The position numbers and the translations under genes are program-made. The notes under the pieces were generated by a model. It was not told where the DNA came from. It made no database searches and saw only the letters and a program-made list of their open reading frames with translations. Positions 18,558 through 27,432 of a stretch of 64,000 nt of DNA are shown piece by piece (the first letter of the stretch is position 1; every line of letters starts with the position of its first letter). Source of the stretch: CAYMQB01 sp964392665 (GTDB lineage: Bacteria; Hydrothermota; E44-bin80); contig CAYMQB010000008.1 in the NCBI GenBank assembly GCA_964392665.1, positions 18,575 to 82,574 on the forward strand, given 5' to 3'.

Positions 18558-20756
18558 CTACTTCAGTGTTACAACCTTCTCGGTTACTATTTTTTCATAT
18601 GCCTTCACAACAACGAACCAAACACCGCTCTTATTTACTTTGATGCTTAAGTCGTGGCTGCCTTCGGAATAATGATTATTTATTTCTCTGACCTTTCTTC
18701 CGGACACATCATAAATACAAACCTCAATATTCGTTGACTTCGGCAATACAGAATAAATGCGAATGTTCCTTAGATTGCTTGTTATGTCGAATGATGCACG
18801 CTCAATTTCTTCTTTCCCGCCGTCTATTCCAACGTAATTCACTATTGTTTTTTCTATATTGCTGTAATTTCCCCAACCCCTATTATTATGACCTTTCACA
18901 CGGTAATAGTAAATACCTTCAGGAACAGCAGTCAAGGTATAAAAAGTATCAGCAATTGATGAAGCAATCGTTGTTACTGAGCCAAAAAAAGGAACAGGTG
19001 ATACGTCATCCACATAAAAACCTTCCTGCAATGTATTATCATCTGTTACTGCTCTGAATCGGATGTAAATTGCCTTATCAGCCCACGGTTCTAAACTGTA
19101 TTTTTTGCTGACCCAATTTGCAGAGGAACTTGAGTATCGTTCATCAAGCTGGAACCATTCATTCAAATCCGTGGAAACCTCAACGACTGCAACATCGTAA
19201 TTTGTTTCAAGATTATACCAACACCAAAAAGAAAGCGAATCACCTGTTTCTACAAGATATGGATACTTAGTTACAGCAACATTTGCAATGTTGTTACCCG
19301 AACCCGAAAACAGACTATGCGTTCCACTATGGTGTCTTGTGGTATTTAAACTGAATCCCGTTAACGTCCAGTTCCCTGTTCCTGATTCAATATCATCAAG
19401 CGCATAGGAATAGTTGTCCAGTTGGTCCAGCTGCCAGTAATCAGGATGCGTCCATTGAGGCAAAACAGGAGACCAATAAACTGTAAATGTATCTTGATAA
19501 GCAGAATCCGGTACAGAAAACGGAGGTGATGGGACATCTGGCAGCAGGAATTCTCTTATGCTATCCGCTTTCTGTGCGAGGAATAATGCTCCCTTCCAAT
19601 TCTCATGTGATATATAATCAAGGTCTCCGGTAGGTTGATAAAACGAAGTTCCTATCTCTATTGTGAAACCAAGGGAAGAAGAACCTTTTAAATAGTGATG
19701 GTATCCATAAACCCATGTTCTTGTGGTTCCAGTATTTGGATAAAGACTGCCTGTAGCCTGATAATATCCGCTACCCATTCTATGAATTCTTGAAGCTATC
19801 CCCTGTGCAATTTGCTCGTATGCCGTACTATCCGGTGTTTTTGCATGTGTTGTCGAACTCGTATAAGCCCATGGCCATATTACTTCTTCCGCATAACTAT
19901 GGTAGGAAACGTTTGCATTTATGTCATACTTTCTATGAAATTGCATCATTCCGTCAACAACATCTGCAAATCCTGCGTAAGCACCGCAAAAAGTACTGCT
20001 ACTTGGATAATTCGTAATGGAACCACTGGGCGGCACAGAACACCAACTACCTTTTGGGTCTTCGTTTAGAGCACCATTATAATTTCTGTTAGGGTCTGTT
20101 CCTATATATCCCAGATAAGGTTTTCTGTTTTTTCTCCACATATTCCCACCAGGATAATCAAAGACGTATCCATCCGGATTGACAATGGGTATAAGCCATA
20201 TTTCATTGTTGTCAATCAGATCCGTGAGAATCGGGTCTGACCCATATCCCTGAGTTAAAGTATCTGCATAGAATAGAACTGCTTCTATGGTAGCCCATTC
20301 CCTTGAATGGTGCAGTGCATCGAAAAGAATTCCAGGTTCCGTGGAATCTTCAACTTGCGGCGAGTCCGAAACCTTCAGTGCATATACCCATCTTCCTTCA
20401 TAACTGGGTCCTATCGAATCAAGTTTACATAGTGCAGGGTAGGAGGAGACAAAATTTCTTAGTATTTGTGTTACCTCATCGTAACTATGATACTGTCCTC
20501 TGAATTTCTCCTTAAGCTGTTCCATATCCGTGCTTATTATCTCGTTATTTAAACCACTCACAACAACTTCACTATAATCTTTGCCAGGTATAACAATATC
20601 AAAATACTCACCGTATCTTCGTCCTGCAATATCAAGAGATTTTAGTTGAATTTTACTCAAGTTTCTGTAGTCTTCCGTATACACCCTGACAAGCATTTTA
20701 TTCGTATTTCCAGTATTGCAAAGTAGCATTGCTACAAAAAACAAATTCAATACCAT
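18558..20756 (-). CDS. secreted M14 zinc carboxypeptidase with Por-type C-terminal domain
   Basis: 732 residues from the ATG that follows AGGAGGATGTG; a GTG one codon earlier is too close to that site. A short signal peptide precedes a propeptide-like region. The peptidase domain holds the zinc ligands in HHSREW (about 149-154), the third ligand in SYHSYAEEVIWPW, substrate residues in NPDGY and DPNRNYN, and the catalytic glutamate in FTIEIGTSF, so it looks active. Next comes an immune-inhibitor-like beta-sandwich (about 465-600), a fibronectin-like segment, and a final ~80-residue Por-type sorting domain (IYDVSGRKVREI). Probably removes C-terminal residues from external peptides and complements the M6 protease. 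The stop codon abuts the RNase P RNA gene. Confidence 0.9.
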   Translation of the reverse strand: MVLNLFFVAMLLCNTGNTNKMLVRVYTEDYRNLSKIQLKSLDIAGRRYGEYFDIVIPGKDYSEVVVSGLNNEIISTDMEQLKEKFRGQYHSYDEVTQILRNFVSSYPALCKLDSIGPSYEGRWVYALKVSDSPQVEDSTEPGILFDALHHSREWATIEAVLFYADTLTQGYGSDPILTDLIDNNEIWLIPIVNPDGYVFDYPGGNMWRKNRKPYLGYIGTDPNRNYNGALNEDPKGSWCSVPPSGSITNYPSSSTFCGAYAGFADVVDGMMQFHRKYDINANVSYHSYAEEVIWPWAYTSSTTHAKTPDSTAYEQIAQGIASRIHRMGSGYYQATGSLYPNTGTTRTWVYGYHHYLKGSSSLGFTIEIGTSFYQPTGDLDYISHENWKGALFLAQKADSIREFLLPDVPSPPFSVPDSAYQDTFTVYWSPVLPQWTHPDYWQLDQLDNYSYALDDIESGTGNWTLTGFSLNTTRHHSGTHSLFSGSGNNIANVAVTKYPYLVETGDSLSFWCWYNLETNYDVAVVEVSTDLNEWFQLDERYSSSSANWVSKKYSLEPWADKAIYIRFRAVTDDNTLQEGFYVDDVSPVPFFGSVTTIASSIADTFYTLTAVPEGIYYYRVKGHNNRGWGNYSNIEKTIVNYVGIDGGKEEIERASFDITSNLRNIRIYSVLPKSTNIEVCIYDVSGRKVREINNHYSEGSHDLSIKVNKSGVWFVVVKAYEKIVTEKVVTLK

Positions 20757-20776
20757 CACATCCTCCTTTTTTTCTT

Positions 20777-20805
20777 ATAGAAGCAAAAAAACCACTAATT
20801 GTCAA
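20777..20805 (-). promoter_or_regulatory. probable sigma70 promoter for the M14 peptidase gene
   Basis: On the minus strand TTGACA (20800-20805) is followed after 17 bp by TTCTAT (20777-20782); a TATAAG three bases further gives a 20-bp spacer. It lies about 20 bp before the peptidase start, in a very T-rich stretch. Confidence 0.5.
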
Positions 20806-20869
20806 GAAAAAAATATTCCTGAATCAACTGTAACAAACTATTATAGTTGTGGTTTATCTTGAAATTATC

Positions 20870-21289
20870 CTACTCTCCTATAATCTTAACGAGGACCCGT
20901 TTTCTTCTCTGACCATCAAACTCTCCATAGAAGATCTGCTCCCAGGGACCAAAATCGAGTTTTCCATTTGTTATCGCAACGACAACTTCCCTACCCATCA
21001 CCTGCCTTTTAAGATGAGCATCACCGTTTTCTTCGCCAGTTCTATTATGCTTGTAGTTACTCAAAGGTTCGTGCGGCGCCAGTTTTTCCAACCACCTATC
21101 GTAATCCTCAATAAGTCCGCTCTCGTCATCATTGATGTAGACACTTGCCGTAATATGCATTGCATTCACCAGACATAATCCTTCCTTCACTCTACTTTTT
21201 CCTACTAATTCTTCAATTTGATTTGTGATGTTTATATATGCCCTTCTTGTCTTGGTTGTAAACCAAAGGTTTTCAGTCAGAGATTTCAT
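20870..21289 (-). CDS. YjbQ/UPF0047 family protein
   Basis: 139 residues, the usual length of the family. The hallmark motifs are present: GLCLVNAMHITASVYIND with its histidine, HEPLSNYKHNRTGEENGDAH with three histidines, and the C-terminal GPWEQIFYGEFDGQRRKRV. Family members form trimers with a metal-like histidine cluster, and some have been reported to have weak thiamin phosphate synthase activity; the true role is not settled. The start ATG follows GGAGGTGAATA. It stands between the M14 peptidase promoter and the exported beta-helix protein on the same strand. Confidence 0.92.
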   Translation of the reverse strand: MKSLTENLWFTTKTRRAYINITNQIEELVGKSRVKEGLCLVNAMHITASVYINDDESGLIEDYDRWLEKLAPHEPLSNYKHNRTGEENGDAHLKRQVMGREVVVAITNGKLDFGPWEQIFYGEFDGQRRKRVLVKIIGE

Positions 21290-21343
21290 TATTCACCTCC
21301 AATATCGTATGATACACATATCATAGTCAACGTGAGAAATTTT

Positions 21344-23290
21344 TCAGAAAAGTACCGCTTTTTTTACACAAAACCTTGATTCTGCATTGAAACCTACAAA
21401 GTAAATTCCACTTCTCTTTTGATACCATACTACTTCATCGCCCTTCTTTATCATCTTCTTTTTCAAACACCTTCCCGAAATATCATACAACGAAACCTCC
21501 CCGTCTGAACAAAATCCTCTTATCGTTAATGATTTTCTTTTAGACTTTAGCACAAAAGCTATACTATTGCTATTGGAAACTTCTTTTTGAGTTATAGCAC
21601 CAGGCAGAAGATTCACCTGTTTTGTTGCTTCAATACTATCCCCATATGTATCAACCAGCAGACAGCGTAATTCATAATAACCGGGTTGCAAAGTGTCTGT
21701 ATTCCAAACACCAAGTATCCCATTATAAACAGAAGAATGATGTGTGGAGTCAAATGCAACCCATAGTGATTCTCCAGATGCTCTGTAAAACAATGAATAA
21801 TTATCGAAACCACCTGGTTGAAAAGGTCCATTGAAAACCGTAGCACTGCCTGAAACCGGAACAGTCTCATAAGTACTTGCAGTTGAGGGACCTGTCACTG
21901 CATCAACGAAAACAATAGAGGTATCAAGCGCCTGTGGAACATCTGGAATACTTGAATTGACAAGAACCATAATTGACGATCCCGTTGCCCATATGTTACC
22001 CAGCATAATCGATGAATAAGCTATAAACATTATACTGTGCTTACCTGAAATCACATCACAGGAGAGTGATGATAGAAAAATCATTCCGAATACATTGTCT
22101 GTTGTCTCTATGTGTCCTCCACTACCATCACAGAACGCATTCTGGACTAAATAACTGCAGTTTCCCATTCCAACACATTCCCCAAATATTGAACTTGTAA
22201 TTTCAAGATATGAACTATCTGCCGGATAAAAACTCCAGGTATTGACATATGTATTTATTAGATGATAGGTTCTATCTTGAAGTGGTAATGTGAAATCACT
22301 ATAAGTGAGTCCATTTACCAGTCCCGAAACACTCGAAGAGTCAGAGTTGAACATCAGCCCTGTTGTTCTTAGTTTCGAATCGCTAATTGTAATATCACTT
22401 CCAGCAAGAGGTATCATACCCCACATAACACCAACACAATTGTCAATTTCCGTCCTGTAAGGAATTCCCGAAACATTGCTCAGCGTGGAATCGAAAGTAA
22501 ATCCATTAACCGTGTCTCCATCGGGAAAAATAAAATCTACAACCGAAGAATCAGGGAAAAAGAACCATACAAGCAAAGTATCAGTATCTTTGAAAGACGT
22601 AACACTTCTGTCGGAAATCAACCATTCCCCGGCAATGCTTACATTATCCAGTGAATCGATTGCATCGCCAAAAACGACTCCTGTTGTCCAATCTCTGTTA
22701 TAAACATTCTTCCAGACGAGTTTTGAATTACCAATAGATGTGAGACCAATAGGAAAGTGATTAAATGTAGTTGAACTGTTTTTTACAATAAAACTTGCAG
22801 TATCCTGTATGAAAATATTAAAGTTATAAATGTAGTGCTGCAGAAAGTGCACCTGCGAACTATCGCAGTCAAACTTCCCGTGATTAAAAAGCGTGACATT
22901 GCCGTCAATGGAAAGGTCTGCATTGCGCAGAAGCATTACTCCGTCGTTGATTATGTAGATATCCATTGGTATGGAATAAGTTCCAGTAACGAATAGAGTT
23001 TCTGCCGTCGTATCCCCTATGATAAGATTATCCTTTCCTCTAAACTCAGCGAATCCAGTAATTGGGAGAGACCGAAGGTTGCGTTTCAAACTCGCATTTT
23101 GAAAATGCTGGGTTGCTTTGTAAGAAAATCGGGAATTTTTACCACTTGATAGAACATCTGTGCTTCTGAATAGTTCACCCACAGAAATCTCCTCACCATA
23201 TCTTTCCGAAAACAACTGCATAGCCTTGTTAAATTCTTTCTGATGTGGTGCAGCAGACATCAATATTAATAAAATCGTTAAAAAACTCAT
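21344..23290 (-). CDS. secreted beta-helix-like protein with Por-type C-terminal domain
   Basis: 648 residues; the ATG follows GGAGAAACG. A signal peptide (SFLTILLILMSAAP) precedes a long serine-, threonine- and aspartate-rich region with short repeating strands such as LSIDGNVTLFNHG, ITISDSKLRTTG and LEITSSIFGECVG, which is the pattern of a right-handed parallel beta-helix. An Ig-like domain (SLFYRASGESLWVAFD) and a C-terminal sorting domain (GEVSLYDISGRCLKK, then RSGIYFVGF) follow. No catalytic residues can be named. It is likely displayed on the cell surface. The next gene upstream is a lipoprotein 32 bp away on the same strand, so these probably form an operon. Confidence 0.7.
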   Translation of the reverse strand: MSFLTILLILMSAAPHQKEFNKAMQLFSERYGEEISVGELFRSTDVLSSGKNSRFSYKATQHFQNASLKRNLRSLPITGFAEFRGKDNLIIGDTTAETLFVTGTYSIPMDIYIINDGVMLLRNADLSIDGNVTLFNHGKFDCDSSQVHFLQHYIYNFNIFIQDTASFIVKNSSTTFNHFPIGLTSIGNSKLVWKNVYNRDWTTGVVFGDAIDSLDNVSIAGEWLISDRSVTSFKDTDTLLVWFFFPDSSVVDFIFPDGDTVNGFTFDSTLSNVSGIPYRTEIDNCVGVMWGMIPLAGSDITISDSKLRTTGLMFNSDSSSVSGLVNGLTYSDFTLPLQDRTYHLINTYVNTWSFYPADSSYLEITSSIFGECVGMGNCSYLVQNAFCDGSGGHIETTDNVFGMIFLSSLSCDVISGKHSIMFIAYSSIMLGNIWATGSSIMVLVNSSIPDVPQALDTSIVFVDAVTGPSTASTYETVPVSGSATVFNGPFQPGGFDNYSLFYRASGESLWVAFDSTHHSSVYNGILGVWNTDTLQPGYYELRCLLVDTYGDSIEATKQVNLLPGAITQKEVSNSNSIAFVLKSKRKSLTIRGFCSDGEVSLYDISGRCLKKKMIKKGDEVVWYQKRSGIYFVGFNAESRFCVKKAVLF

Positions 23291-23322
23291 CGTTTCTCCA
23301 AGTAAAATTGGGTTTTCTGAAT

Positions 23323-24444
23323 CTATTGCCCGAATATGCCTATTTCTCTGAAACCTGTAATTCCGATATTTTCATCCTTCGCCTGCAGTTTAATATATCT
23401 TACTTTTTCTGAAAATCCTTGAATATAAAAGTAACCGTCTTTTTTGTCATTGGAAGCAACTACATTTCCCCAACTCGTTGTATCGTTCGATGCGTAGACT
23501 TCATACCCCGTTGTTGTGGGATTCCCAGTTACCGTCATTCCATACATTACAACAGCATCAATCGTATGTGTCGTGTCGCCAAGATCTACATAAAGCCAGC
23601 TCACATTTGTTGCCGTAAGAACAACCGCGTATGTCGGCCAGGGTCCCCATTTGCCATCGGTAGCCTTTGTAAAACTTTGAACATAAGCTTCGGCATAACA
23701 GTTCTTTCCCAGAGATAGTAGCTGATAGGGAGCATCAGGTATAATAGTTGTATCAGGGTCGCTTGCGTAAACAAAACCAAAATCGCTTTCACTTGGTGCG
23801 GTAATTTCCGCAACGGTCCTCCATTTTTTTACATATACTTCCGGCAGGACATAGGAAGGAACCGAAAAAGATGTATCACTTCCAACTTCTTCCCTCCAGA
23901 GATTGTATCCAGGACCATCCTGAGTTGCTTTTACTTCAAAAGTATATTTATCGGGTTCGCTGCTGTGTGTTGTAGATAATTTATTCCAGTAGAATGTCAC
24001 AAAGGTGTCACCAGCTGAAACAGATGGACTGCCACGCCATAACTTCATTGTCGGAACCTCTATATCAACAGAAAGCGGGAAAAATAGACAGGCCGCCTTT
24101 GGAGTCGTATCGGGCCAATCCGTGTCATAATTCATAACAATAACTTGAAAGGTAGCTCCGCCAGCATCCATAAGGTCTTCGCCCATGAAGTTGTCGCTGT
24201 ATTTCCCAACATCGTCAGTTTTATCACTTCCTTCTGGGTCGAGTCCAAGAAAATTCGTAAAAAAGCTCTCGGGACTATTAATCCAAAATCCAATCCATCT
24301 ATTTGCATAAGCTGAGCCATCTTCAAATTGATAAATTCCATGTATTGCAACTTCATCATCAGGCTCAAAAGGTGCCTGGGGTCCACGTTTGCAGCCAAAT
24401 AGAATAGCGAGAGAAACAAGCATAAAGAATATTACCTTTTTAAT
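23323..24444 (-). CDS. lipoprotein with F5/8 type C (discoidin)-like domain, probable ATT start
   Basis: About 373 residues if translation starts at ATT 24444. That codon lies 4 nt after AGGAGG and opens a textbook lipoprotein signal (KKVIFFMLVSLAILFGC) with lipobox LFGC. The nearest in-frame ATG (24492) would add 16 residues, overlap the upstream gene and lack a ribosome-binding site. The C-terminal ~130 residues resemble a galactose-binding F5/8C fold (WLYVDLGDTTHTIDAVVMYG, YEVYASNDTTSWGNVVAS, KVRYIKLQAKDENIGI), suggesting carbohydrate binding at the surface. The middle is a fibronectin-like segment. It overlaps no neighbour and follows the DUF5683 gene by 13 bp. The function is a binding role by inference; the domain call is moderately sure. 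Confidence 0.7.
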   Translation of the reverse strand: MKKVIFFMLVSLAILFGCKRGPQAPFEPDDEVAIHGIYQFEDGSAYANRWIGFWINSPESFFTNFLGLDPEGSDKTDDVGKYSDNFMGEDLMDAGGATFQVIVMNYDTDWPDTTPKAACLFFPLSVDIEVPTMKLWRGSPSVSAGDTFVTFYWNKLSTTHSSEPDKYTFEVKATQDGPGYNLWREEVGSDTSFSVPSYVLPEVYVKKWRTVAEITAPSESDFGFVYASDPDTTIIPDAPYQLLSLGKNCYAEAYVQSFTKATDGKWGPWPTYAVVLTATNVSWLYVDLGDTTHTIDAVVMYGMTVTGNPTTTGYEVYASNDTTSWGNVVASNDKKDGYFYIQGFSEKVRYIKLQAKDENIGITGFREIGIFGQ

Positions 24445-24457
24445 GATTCCTCCTTCT

Positions 24458-25012
24458 TTAAAAGTTTCTATAGAGTGCAAGACCAATACCATCCCTTTTT
24501 AATTCAAGATTCAGACCTGTCTCTTTCTTTGCCCTCCTTATCATATCTTTATTGTGAACATTCGCCTGATGATAAGCATCGAAAATCTGCCAGATGTGAA
24601 TTGCCACAGCTCCAACGATAAGACTATTTCCAATCATCTTGTCTCTATCCGTTTTATCAGTAGTAATGGTTCGCTTGCCTTTAAGGTAAACGGTATCTCC
24701 CTCGGCGGAATCAATAACTGCATAGGTAAAATTCTCCTGTTTCTCTCCTCGCAGTGTTATACCTCCACCTATAAGTGCAATCTCCCCGATGAAAATACCT
24801 GCCGCTCTCCAGTATTTCCCGCAGTAAACCTGTCCTAAACCCGGATACTGCACCGCGAGTAGCGCAGATATGACGGGATCTTTTGGAATAACAATGGTGC
24901 GCTTCACTTCAACAATTTCCCTGATGCTTGCAATATCTTTATCCCCTTGTGCATATAATAAGGAAGAAGAAAGAATTGCCAACACTATAATACAAATAAG
25001 TTCTTTTCTCAT
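24458..25012 (-). CDS. DUF5683-type membrane protein
   Basis: 184 residues from an ATG behind AGGAGGTAAT. A signal peptide (RKELICIIVLAILSSSLLYA) is followed by DPVISALLAVQYPGLGQVYC, the glycine-rich DUF5683 motif, a membrane helix (AAGIFIGEIALIGGGI) and a second helix (NSLIVGAVAIHIWQIFDAY). The C-terminal LELKRDGIGLALYRNF resembles the ends of the other DUF5683 proteins in this window (for example FQLNKVSLVYRF near 12.9 kb). Function unknown. It lies 13 bp before a lipoprotein gene on the same strand, so they are probably co-transcribed. Confidence 0.72.
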   Translation of the reverse strand: MRKELICIIVLAILSSSLLYAQGDKDIASIREIVEVKRTIVIPKDPVISALLAVQYPGLGQVYCGKYWRAAGIFIGEIALIGGGITLRGEKQENFTYAVIDSAEGDTVYLKGKRTITTDKTDRDKMIGNSLIVGAVAIHIWQIFDAYHQANVHNKDMIRRAKKETGLNLELKRDGIGLALYRNF

Positions 25013-25107
25013 ATTACCTCCTTTGCAATCTTGAGAGAATTATATAGTAGATTATTCCAAAATCAAGAAAAATCTTCAATACTTTCCCTGCTTCAATCAA
25101 ACAACAA

Positions 25108-25141
25108 GTGAGGAATCCTGCAGCGATGCAGGAAACCTCAC
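25108..25141 (-). terminator. strong hairpin after the 25.2-26.1 kb lipoprotein gene
   Basis: GTGAGG and CCTCAC enclose an inner stem of TCCTGCA with TGCAGGA around a GCGA loop, about 40 bp past the lipoprotein stop. On the minus strand it is followed by TTGTTGTTTG, a weak T tract, so it probably acts as a terminator. Confidence 0.6.
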
Positions 25142-25180
25142 CTTTTGAAACACTGATTGTCAGTGCTGAATTCATCTCTT

Positions 25181-26104
25181 TTACGGGTGAACAAGATAGA
25201 AGAAAAGCCATCCATTAGAATCATAACGATATTCATCATCTTCAAGCGTGTTTTTGTTGAGCATATCAAAGACTGCGAGTCTCACCGCAGGAACCAATTC
25301 CGCATTCCATGTGCCGTTATAGGTTCCATTACTGTTGTTAAAGGTAAATGGAACCCTTATATGATATGGCCACACATTCCTGAAAATATGTAGAAAAACC
25401 CTTGCATCGGGAACATTAGAATATATGGTAAGTGTAATGGTTTCACCTGGAGCAAATGTAAGAGTTTGCAGTATGGGTGTTATACCAAGAGGAGTATCAA
25501 AAACAGTATCAGTATATGTAGTGCACTGTATTCTCAGACTGTCAATATTTACCGTTCTCTGGGCTTCAGGTTCTGAAGTCCCCCAGGCACCTGAAATTGC
25601 ATACAGGTCCCAACCCCTGTAAGGATCTCCCTGATTTCCGGTTCTTTTGAAAATTGCGGAAATTCTGGCAGTTTCGTTAAGTTCTTTCTTCACAATTACC
25701 CAGTTACCGGATTGCCCTGAATCCGGGTCCCAGGCATAAATGTTAAAATACCCAGTACTATGAATTTCCCAGGCAACATAAGCAGAATCTCCATTTACTT
25801 CCACTGTAATCTGAGGATTTGGATGTCCAAGAATCTGCCTTCCCCATAGAAGCGGGTCAATCTCACCAAGTATTCCAACTTCACCCGAGCCCATTCCCAT
25901 TCCTCCACTTGTGCCACCAGAATCATTTTTAGCCTCACCCTCATAATGTCTTGTTGTGTTGAACCAAAGAGTATCGTTCGCAACAAAGTCCCTGATAGCA
26001 GTTTCATCTGTTTCAACTTCACCGGGATTTTCCTTCCCACAGCCAACAAACACAATAATACCAATCACTGTCATTATCAACAATACTGTAACAAACTTTT
26101 TCAT
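25181..26104 (-). CDS. lipoprotein of unknown function
   Basis: 307 residues from the ATG preceded by GGAGGAAAAG; upstream in-frame starts lack a binding site. The signal MKKFVTVLLIMTVIGIIVFV ends in the lipobox FVGC. The mature start is acidic (GKENPGEVETDETAIRDF). The rest alternates beta strands: a region with QITVEVNGDSAYVAWEIHS, then RTVNIDSLRIQC and a final Ig-like part (PGETITLTIYSNVPDARVFLH). No enzymatic motif is recognised. It stands between two hairpins, and its neighbour upstream is another lipoprotein of similar design, so both may belong to one surface assembly. Confidence 0.6.
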   Translation of the reverse strand: MKKFVTVLLIMTVIGIIVFVGCGKENPGEVETDETAIRDFVANDTLWFNTTRHYEGEAKNDSGGTSGGMGMGSGEVGILGEIDPLLWGRQILGHPNPQITVEVNGDSAYVAWEIHSTGYFNIYAWDPDSGQSGNWVIVKKELNETARISAIFKRTGNQGDPYRGWDLYAISGAWGTSEPEAQRTVNIDSLRIQCTTYTDTVFDTPLGITPILQTLTFAPGETITLTIYSNVPDARVFLHIFRNVWPYHIRVPFTFNNSNGTYNGTWNAELVPAVRLAVFDMLNKNTLEDDEYRYDSNGWLFFYLVHP

Positions 26105-26121
26105 CTTTTCCTCCGTTTTTT

Positions 26122-26149
26122 TGTGGGGCGTTCTTCCAAACGCCCCACA
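26122..26149. promoter_or_regulatory. 11-bp perfect GC-rich hairpin between two lipoprotein genes
   Basis: TGTGGGGCGTT pairs exactly with AACGCCCCACA across a 6-nt loop, just after one lipoprotein stop (26155) and just before the ribosome-binding site of the next (start 26104). In the direction of transcription it is followed by A residues, not T, so it is a poor intrinsic terminator. An mRNA-processing or stability element is more likely. Confidence 0.5.
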
Positions 26150-26154
26150 GTGCT

Positions 26155-27027
26155 TTACCCAACATATATTCTGAACTTCTGTCCTGTAGAAATAATTGTG
26201 AGCCATCCCCATCCAGTTGAATCGAAGTCAATCGTTGCAATAAGATCGCCATTTGCATTCTCGAACCTTATCCATCCACTACCGCCGTGACCTGTCTGCT
26301 GGGAGACATCCCAGGATTCGTAATCGATGTGAACAAGATACACCTGATTATCCATGTCATCCGCAAGCTCAAATTCCATCCAGGTAGTATTGTCATCCCA
26401 ATAATCAGGAGTTCCCTTATGGTCAAGTCCGAATCCCAATTCAACAATCTGACTACTCTCTGCGTCATAGAATACACCTTTTCCTGATTGTTTTCCTCCG
26501 ACTTCATCAACCTTTTTTAGATAGATGTAAGCCGAATCTCCAAAGTTATGATGACCTTCGGTGATGTTCTTACCGGTTGAAATGACCCTTCTATCATTAT
26601 AGGGCACATGAATTTCAAACCAGATTCTATCCGTTATGCTATCCGGTGGAACATTTATGGTATCCTCGTTATCCTTGTAAATTTTGATACCTCTGAATCC
26701 AAAAAGGTCATCCCCAATATTAGGCCAGGGTGTCCCTCCATCATCATAGTAGTAGAACCCAATGAGATGCTCCCCATGCTCATCAGTTGTATCCACATAG
26801 ACACTCTCTGCATAACTCATTATGTAAATTTTTGTCGACTCGGGCTCTCCACCTTCTCCTACACCCTTTGTCGAACCTCCATATACAGATAAGTAAGCAA
26901 TGAGTTTTTGTATGAATGCATCACTTGGTCCTTCGTCTGGTGAAACTGGACTCTTGCTACAGCTAATCGCGATTCCGACCAGCAGTACAATCAATCCTAA
27001 GACCAGCAAGATTCTTCCCTGTTTCAT
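26155..27027 (-). CDS. lipoprotein of unknown function
   Basis: 290 residues from the ATG preceded by AAAGGAGGTGTCGG, which fixes the start over an upstream in-frame option. The signal KQGRILLVLGLIVLLVGIAI ends in lipobox AISC, followed by a serine/proline-rich linker (SKSPVSPDEGPSD). The mature protein is acidic and beta-rich, with many Tyr and Asp residues (FYYYDDGGTPWPNIGDDLFG, then WIRFENANGDLIATIDFD). I recognise no domain. It is the most upstream gene of the exported-protein run and is separated from the restriction island by a 405-bp gap. Confidence 0.6.
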   Translation of the reverse strand: MKQGRILLVLGLIVLLVGIAISCSKSPVSPDEGPSDAFIQKLIAYLSVYGGSTKGVGEGGEPESTKIYIMSYAESVYVDTTDEHGEHLIGFYYYDDGGTPWPNIGDDLFGFRGIKIYKDNEDTINVPPDSITDRIWFEIHVPYNDRRVISTGKNITEGHHNFGDSAYIYLKKVDEVGGKQSGKGVFYDAESSQIVELGFGLDHKGTPDYWDDNTTWMEFELADDMDNQVYLVHIDYESWDVSQQTGHGGSGWIRFENANGDLIATIDFDSTGWGWLTIISTGQKFRIYVG

Positions 27028-27432
27028 CCGACACCTCCTTTCGTTTTCTTTGTTCTTCTTTTTCATCTCACCATAATATATATCAACTTCCGTGCCAGAA
27101 CACCAGAAATAATGCTAAGTCAATATTTATTGGTAGTATACGATTTTTACAGAAGAACTTAACCTGTATCAAATTCGATACATATTCTGTATTATACTAT
27201 CAAAAATGATACATTGAAGGAAATTGAAAACAATGGTGACAAACTAAAAGGGAGAATTCAAGGATAATGGTGTTGGTCTTTACATCAGGTCACATATTAA
27301 GCACAACCCTACGAATAATATGAAATAAATTATTTTTCAATCATTTGTAACAACCCTCTCATATACTTTGCATAATGCCAAACCAGTGGCGTGGCTTTTT
27401 GCGTCCGCTGATTTTCTTTGCTGGGTACTTTT
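27028..27432. other. 405-bp non-coding gap at the left edge of the restriction island
   Basis: No supported gene lies here. It contains an 18-bp inverted repeat, TGTATC-N6-GATACA (27165-27182), near several AT-rich boxes; this could be an operator for the lipoprotein gene. It also holds the left copy of the 21-bp direct repeat (27280-27300). The right end (27360-27420) is locally GC-richer with no recognisable RNA gene. Confidence 0.4.
27280..27300. repeat. left copy of imperfect 21-bp direct repeat flanking the island
   Basis: The sequence TTACATCAGGT-CA-CATATTAA matches 32153-32173 (TTACATCAGGT-TT-CATATTAA) at 19 of 21 positions in the same orientation. The two copies lie just outside the restriction/HEPN genes. 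Confidence 0.6.

Noticed and set aside
18554..18570. Terminator for the M14 peptidase gene
   Set aside because: A 6-bp stem without a T tract, overlapping the stop codon; too weak to call.
27360..27420. RNA gene in the GC-richer patch left of the island
   Set aside because: No tRNA or known RNA core fits and no stable long stem was found.
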